This document shows, one piece after another, positions 60,033 to 64,000 of a stretch of 64,000 nucleotides of DNA. The notes beneath the pieces are model-generated. The model was given only the letters and a program-made list of their open reading frames with translations, was not told where the DNA came from and did not search any database. Each line of letters starts with the position of its first letter. Within the stretch, counting starts at the first letter, position 1. The DNA lies in the NCBI RefSeq assembly GCF_018070045.1, contig NZ_JAGPYK010000019.1:1-64000 (forward strand), read 5' to 3'. The translations under genes and the position numbers were made by a program. This stretch comes from Micromonospora sp. U21 (GTDB lineage: Bacteria; Actinomycetota; Actinomycetes; Mycobacteriales; Micromonosporaceae).

Positions 60033-61214
60033 TTGAGCCCCATCCGCTCCGCGACCATCGCGGCGCTCGCATCGGCCGTAGTGGCCACCACGCTCACCGG
60101 CTGTCAGTTCGGCGGGGCGGAGCAGGACACGAGTCCGATCGTGATCGCCGCTGACCTCGAACTCTCCGGCGCCGCCGCCCCGGTCGGCCGGGCATACCAA
60201 CGGGCCCTGGAACTCAAGGTCGAGCAGTTGAACTCCTCCGGCTCGCTGAACGGCCGGAAGATCGAACTGAAGTGGAAGGACAACCGTTCCGACGCTGCGG
60301 AGTCGTTGCGCAACATCGCCGACTTCAGCAGTGATTCCCGGGTCAGCGCCATCATCATGGGTGGCTGCAACGAATGCGCGGTCGGCGCGGTCGGGACCAT
60401 CAACGAGAAGCGGATTCCCACCATTGCGCTCGCCGCTTCCGGGGCGATCGCCAACCCGGTCGCGGAACGGCGATACGTGTTCAAGCTGGGCCCGAACGCC
60501 GTGGACAGCGCCGCGGCACTCACCACCGAACTGCGTCGCAAGAACGTCCGCAAGGTGGGCCTGCTCTACAGCGACGACGACTACGGTCGGGAGGGCGCGG
60601 TCGCGCTCCGCAGGGAACTGGCCAAGACCACGATCAAGCCGGTCGGTGAGGAGTCGGTGAAGACCACCGACACCGAGGTCGCCCAGCAGGTCGGGCGGCT
60701 GGCCAAACTGAAGCCCGACGCGCTGGTCATCTGGACCCCGCCGGAGCAGGCGACGCTGGCCGCCACCAGCGCCCAGCAGACCACCTTCCGCGGGTCGCTC
60801 TTCTTCGACCCGGGAGCGGCCGGCGACCTCTTCCTCGACGCGGCGGCACGGGCCACCGAACGGGCCACGCTGATCTTCACCCAGACCATGGTGATCGACG
60901 ACGTGATCGCCACGACGCCGGCGAAGGCGGCCCGGCGGCAATGGTTCCAGGACTACACCGCGCGCTTCGGCGGGTACAACGGGTCCTCGTCCTTCGCCGC
61001 CGACGCGGTCCAGCTCATCGCGGACGCCGAGCTGCGTGCCGGCGGCCCGGCGGGGCAGGTGGACCGGGACGGCATCCGGGACGTGCTGGAGACGTCCCAG
61101 ATGGACGGGCTCTCCGGCCCGATCCGGATGACGCCGGACAACCACTCCGGGCTGATGCCGCAGGCGCTCACCACGCTGGTTGCCCGTAACGGACGGTGGC
61201 GGTTGGCGGGGTAG
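60033..61214 (+). CDS. Branched-chain amino acid-type ABC binding lipoprotein
   Basis: 393-aa type I periplasmic-binding-fold lipoprotein: lipobox LTGC (Cys24), IVIAADLELSGAAAPVGRAYQRALEL typical of LivJ/urea/amide receptors, MGGCNECAVGAV, and YSDDDYGREGA. TTG start at 60033 is set by GGAGG 6 bases upstream. No cognate permease or ATPase of the Liv type is nearby, so it may serve a distant transporter or act as a receptor; it diverges from the sensor gene cvnA. Confidence 0.85.
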   Translation: MSPIRSATIAALASAVVATTLTGCQFGGAEQDTSPIVIAADLELSGAAAPVGRAYQRALELKVEQLNSSGSLNGRKIELKWKDNRSDAAESLRNIADFSSDSRVSAIIMGGCNECAVGAVGTINEKRIPTIALAASGAIANPVAERRYVFKLGPNAVDSAAALTTELRRKNVRKVGLLYSDDDYGREGAVALRRELAKTTIKPVGEESVKTTDTEVAQQVGRLAKLKPDALVIWTPPEQATLAATSAQQTTFRGSLFFDPGAAGDLFLDAAARATERATLIFTQTMVIDDVIATTPAKAARRQWFQDYTARFGGYNGSSSFAADAVQLIADAELRAGGPAGQVDRDGIRDVLETSQMDGLSGPIRMTPDNHSGLMPQALTTLVARNGRWRLAG

Positions 61215-61273
61215 ACGCGGCGGGCCGCATGTTCTGCTCGTCCGCCTGGTCGTCGTGCTCGGGGTGGGGTGTC

Positions 61274-61331
61274 GCCTACCGTGCCCGGCTCCGGGCGGTC
61301 AGGCTTGATCCCTCCGCCGGGCACGGTAGGC
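61274..61331. terminator. Long-arm hairpin between convergent genes
   Basis: Perfect 16-bp arms (61274-61289, 61316-61331) with a 26-base loop, between the binding lipoprotein and the ABC permease. Confidence 0.75.
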
Positions 61332-61361
61332 CACACTCCCGCGCGTCACGGTCAACGCAAT

Positions 61362-61390
61362 GGGCCGGCCTCCTGGTTGGGGGCCGGCCC
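61362..61390. terminator. Second hairpin terminator
   Basis: 9-bp arms GGGCCGGCC (61362-61370) and complement (61382-61390), 11-base loop, 33 bp before the permease stop codon on the minus strand. Confidence 0.65.
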
Positions 61391-61422
61391 TTCGTCTGGG
61401 ATAGATCTTGTCTTTGCTCTGG

Positions 61423-62283
61423 TCAGCGGCTGCTGGTGGTCTCCCGGACCCAGGGCAGGGCGATCCGCTCGACCAGCACCAGCGCCGAGTAAAGCAGGAT
61501 GCTCACCAGTGCCACCAGCATGATCGCCGCCCAGGCGGTGGCGGTGTCGCCGACGCCGGCGTACTGGAGGATGACGTAGCCCAGGCCGCTCTCGCCGGCC
61601 TGGAACTCACCGATCACCGCGCCGATCGCGGCCAGCGGCATGGCCACCTTGAGCCCGACGAAGATCTGCGGCAGCGCGGCCGGGAAGCGCACCTTGCGGA
61701 ACGCCTGCCAGCGGGAGGCGTTCCAGGAGCGGACCAGCTCGGCCAGGTCGGCCGGGGTCGTGGTCAGCCCGGTCGCGGTGGAGAGCACGATCGGAAAGAA
61801 GCAGAGCAGGAACACCATGGTCAGGATGGGCTTCTGACCCCAACCGAGCGCGACCACCAGCAGCGGACCCAGCGTGATCTTGGGCACCGCGTTGACGGCG
61901 ACCAGCAGCGGGGTGAACATCCGCTCCACGGTGCGGGAGCTGGCCAGGGAGAGTCCGATCAGGACACCGGCGGCCGCCGACAGGGCGAAGCCGATCACGA
62001 TCTCCAACAGGGTGTCCCAGGTGTGCTCCAGCATCCGGGCCGGCTTGTCGACGAATGCGGTGAGCACGTCGCCCGGCGGTGGCAGGGCGGCCGGGTGGAC
62101 CAGCTCCAGCTTGGCGATCAGCCACCAGGCCGCCAGGGCCACCAGGAGGCCGGCCACGGGCAACAGCGCCGCTCCGGCCCCGGTACGCAGGCCGGCGCCC
62201 CGCCCCGCTCGCCCCGCCCCGGTGCCGGCACCCGGGGGTGCGGGCACCTCCGCCACCGGCTCCGCTGACCGGACGTCGGTCAT
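61423..62283 (-). CDS. ABC transporter permease (SsuC/NrtB/ThiX type)
   Basis: 286-aa permease of the BPD_transp_1 fold with six or so transmembrane segments; the EAA-type loop reads WNASRWQAFRKVRFPAALPQIFVGLK near residue 190. Group handles nitrate, sulfonates, taurine or thiamine precursors. Downstream of its binding-protein gene by 102 bp on the same strand. Confidence 0.9.
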   Translation of the reverse strand: MTDVRSAEPVAEVPAPPGAGTGAGRAGRGAGLRTGAGAALLPVAGLLVALAAWWLIAKLELVHPAALPPPGDVLTAFVDKPARMLEHTWDTLLEIVIGFALSAAAGVLIGLSLASSRTVERMFTPLLVAVNAVPKITLGPLLVVALGWGQKPILTMVFLLCFFPIVLSTATGLTTTPADLAELVRSWNASRWQAFRKVRFPAALPQIFVGLKVAMPLAAIGAVIGEFQAGESGLGYVILQYAGVGDTATAWAAIMLVALVSILLYSALVLVERIALPWVRETTSSR

Positions 62284-62385
62284 CTTGTCCTCCTCGATAG
62301 GCCACGGCCCCCACGGGGCCGACGAGCGACGGGGGTACGCCCCACCGGAGTCGGCGGGACGTACCCCCTGGTGACGACCGGACGA

Positions 62386-63417
62386 TCAGGCCTTCGGCGC
62401 GAGGCTGAAGTCGATGATCTGCTCGGGGGTGATGTTCTGCTTCAGCGCGCCAGCACCCTGCAGGATCGCGATGCTCTTGGCGACCCGGCCGCTGTCCAGC
62501 GTGCCGATGGCGGTACCGGAGTTGCCGGAACGCACGTACGCGGCCATCAGCTCCAGCTCGGCGGAGGCGGACGCCGGGTTGGTGGCGTCCACGTTCTTCT
62601 TCAGGATCTCGGCGGCCTCCTTGGAGTTCGCCAGGCTGTACTCCAGGCCCTTGAGCAGCGCCTCGGTGAACCGCTTCACCATCTCGGGCTTCTCCTTGGC
62701 GATCTTCGAGGAGGTGATCAGCACGTTGCCGTAGAGGTCCTGCATCACGTTGCTGTACGGCAGCATGACGGCCTTCTTCTTGGCCACCGCCTCGATGGTC
62801 GGCTGGCCGACGACGAACTGACCGATGCCGTCCACCGACCCGGAGGCCAGGGTGCCGATCAGCGCCTGCGCCTCACCGTTGACCCAGGTCACCTTGCTGG
62901 CGTCCACTCCGGCGAGCCGGGCGTACGTCGGGAACAGGTTGCGGACCACGGACCCGGGGGTGTCGGCGAGCTTCTTGCCCTCCAGGTCCTTCGGGGAGGC
63001 GATGTTCTTGCCCTCGACGGTGGCGATGCCGGCCATCGTGCGCTGCTGGATCGCGGCCACCGCGACGAAGTCCCGCGCCTGGCCGTTGCCGAGCTGGAGC
63101 AGACCGCCGGTGAGGTCGATCGGCCCGAAGTCGGCCTGGCCGCCGACGACGGTCTGGATCACACCACCGGTGCCCTGCCCGGCCTTGATCTCGACGTCGA
63201 AGCCAGCTTCCTTGAAGAAGCCCTTCTCCTTCGCCACCCAGGCGTAGGAGTCACGGCCGAAGTTGCCGAACGAGGTGAGGTAGGTCACCTTCTCCAGCGC
63301 CGCGCCGTTGCCACCCTTGGCGTCGTCGGACGAGTCCGACCCGCTGCTGCAGGCGGAGACAAGGGCGAGGGCAGTGGCCAGCGCGGCCGTAGCGACCGTA
63401 CGGGTCAGCCTTCTCAT
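62386..63417 (-). CDS. ABC transporter substrate-binding lipoprotein (SsuA/NMT1 type)
   Basis: 343-aa type II binding-fold lipoprotein: lipobox LVSAC (Cys23), a Ser/Asp/Gly linker, then VTYLTSFGNFGRDSYAWVAKEKGFFKEAGFDVEI, GGVIQTVVGGQADFG and GQFVVGQPT. The NMT1/THI5-like pattern fits sulfonate, nitrate or pyrimidine-precursor binding; the sequence does not decide. ATG at 63417 begins a normal signal; a weak AAAGGA lies about 12 bases upstream. Confidence 0.9.
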   Translation of the reverse strand: MRRLTRTVATAALATALALVSACSSGSDSSDDAKGGNGAALEKVTYLTSFGNFGRDSYAWVAKEKGFFKEAGFDVEIKAGQGTGGVIQTVVGGQADFGPIDLTGGLLQLGNGQARDFVAVAAIQQRTMAGIATVEGKNIASPKDLEGKKLADTPGSVVRNLFPTYARLAGVDASKVTWVNGEAQALIGTLASGSVDGIGQFVVGQPTIEAVAKKKAVMLPYSNVMQDLYGNVLITSSKIAKEKPEMVKRFTEALLKGLEYSLANSKEAAEILKKNVDATNPASASAELELMAAYVRSGNSGTAIGTLDSGRVAKSIAILQGAGALKQNITPEQIIDFSLAPKA

Positions 63418-63688
63418 CAGTGCACCATGTCCTTTCCGACCGGGGCCGGCGGGCCACCGGAGGGGGTTGTCGCGGCGGAACCGGCGGGAGGGGTGGAAGC
63501 CGGGCACCGCCATCGTGAGGGGACTCTTCGCGGGCACAGCGTACGAGAAACCCACCTTTGCGACGCCAGGCGTATCGGGTTGCGGAACGGAAACAACCTG
63601 ACGACCACCCCGGACGGTGCGTTTAGGAGACGACCGGGCTAGCCTTTGCCGGATTCCTGACCGTCCACTCAGCGGAGGTCCGCCGGAG

Positions 63689-64000
63689 ATGATCCGACTG
63701 TCCGGGGTGTCCCGTACCTTCGAGGGCCGATCCGGCCGGGTGGAGGCGCTGCGGGGCATCGACCTCGACGTCGCCGAGGGCGAGTTCGTCGCCGTGCTCG
63801 GCCGCTCCGGCTGCGGCAAGTCCACCCTGCTGCGGCTGGTGGCCGGGCTGCTCCCGCTGACCGCCGGCGAGATCACCGTGGCCGGTACGCCCATCACCCG
63901 GCCCCGCCGGGACATCGCCATGCTGTTCCAGAAGCCGGCGCTGCTGCCCTGGCGCACCGTCCTGGACAACGTGCTCCTGCCCGCGGAGATCTTCGGCTGG
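63689..64000 (+). CDS. ABC transporter ATP-binding protein (SsuB/TauB type), partial
   Basis: First 104 codons of an ATPase that runs off the window. IRLSGVSRTFEGRSGRVEALRGIDLDVAEGE, Walker A GRSGCGKSTLLRLVAG, and the Q-loop MLFQKPALLPWRTVLDNV are all present. ATG at 63689 follows GGAGG at 10 bases. It diverges from the matching binding-protein and permease genes, whose missing ATPase it should supply; 271 bp between them holds the two promoters, not resolved. Confidence 0.9.
   Translation, partial: MIRLSGVSRTFEGRSGRVEALRGIDLDVAEGEFVAVLGRSGCGKSTLLRLVAGLLPLTAGEITVAGTPITRPRRDIAMLFQKPALLPWRTVLDNVLLPAEIFGW

Noticed and set aside
59589..61145. Upstream extension of the cvnA frame to 1564 codons
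   Set aside because: The extension is antisense to a lipoprotein gene with signal peptide and ribosome site; GTG at 59588 has a good GGAGG and starts just before the first transmembrane helix.
63418..63688. TPP riboswitch in front of the NMT1-type importer
   Set aside because: No CUGAGA-type core or paired helices could be found on either strand.

Overview
The window is high-GC DNA from a filamentous actinobacterium, most likely Micromonosporaceae (Micromonospora-like). Evidence: very high GC, many GTG/TTG starts, WhiB/BldM developmental regulators, a CvnABCD conservon, a Scr1-type XRE/DUF397 pair, actinobacterial GuaB3, and several small palindromic repeats of a kind I associate with Micromonospora genomes (from memory, not searched). 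No tRNA, rRNA, CRISPR array, transposase or prophage was seen.

Layout. (1) 0.1-6.2 kb, accessory: two tandem M1-type lipoprotein peptidases, a Tat-exported sugar isomerase/epimerase-like protein, and directly behind it a 5'-truncated remnant of a secreted PKD/carbohydrate-binding protein. (2) 6.3-15.1 kb, conserved core: guaB3, guaB, a DUF5319 protein, bldM, whiD, a membrane-anchored molybdopterin oxidoreductase, groEL1 and groES; groES has two CIRCE operators interlocked with its promoter. (3) 15.4-27.6 kb, an accessory block between groES and tsaD: a Scr1-type regulator plus DUF397, a SAM methyltransferase, YbaK, a xylose/ribose-type ABC importer with a ROK repressor, DUF1707 and DUF4142 proteins, and a highly asymmetric heterodimeric ABC exporter. 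(4) 27.6-44.8 kb, core again: tsaD-rimI-tsaB, ung, tsaE, an alpha/beta hydrolase, alr, nnr, acpS, a two-gene type-VII-secretion-like cassette, glmS, an aminotransferase, glmM, rpsI and rplM. The order rplM-rpsI-glmM-glmS-acpS-nnr-alr-tsaEBD-groESL-whiD-bldM-guaB-guaB3 recalls that of Streptomyces (from memory), so the non-core blocks stand out as insertions. (5) 45-54.9 kb, nitrate assimilation: narK, a PemK/MazF-type toxin-antitoxin pair, then an overlapping operon nasA-nasB-nirB-nirD-hemD/wHTH with a well-formed GlnR box in front of nasA. (6) 55-59.6 kb, a cvnABCD conservon whose kinase-like CvnA has the architecture of nitrate/nitrite-sensing (NIT) proteins. (7) 60-64 kb: a branched-chain-amino-acid-type binding lipoprotein and a nitrate/sulfonate/thiamine-precursor-type ABC importer split over two divergent units, the ATPase running off the window end.

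How the genes work together. narK imports nitrate; NasA, fed electrons by the FAD/[2Fe-2S] partner NasB, reduces it to nitrite; NirBD reduces nitrite to ammonium with siroheme, whose precursor synthase is the last operon gene. The core blocks supply peptidoglycan and amino-sugar precursors (glmS, glmM, alr), tRNA t6A modification (tsaB/D/E), chaperonin and guanine nucleotides. Points for a second look: a palindromic repeat inserted in frame in nasA, the toxin-antitoxin pair inside the nitrate locus, the ABC exporter whose two subunits divide the ATPase motifs, and the EspC-like/DUF1023 pair. No complete undescribed system could be demonstrated from sequence alone.
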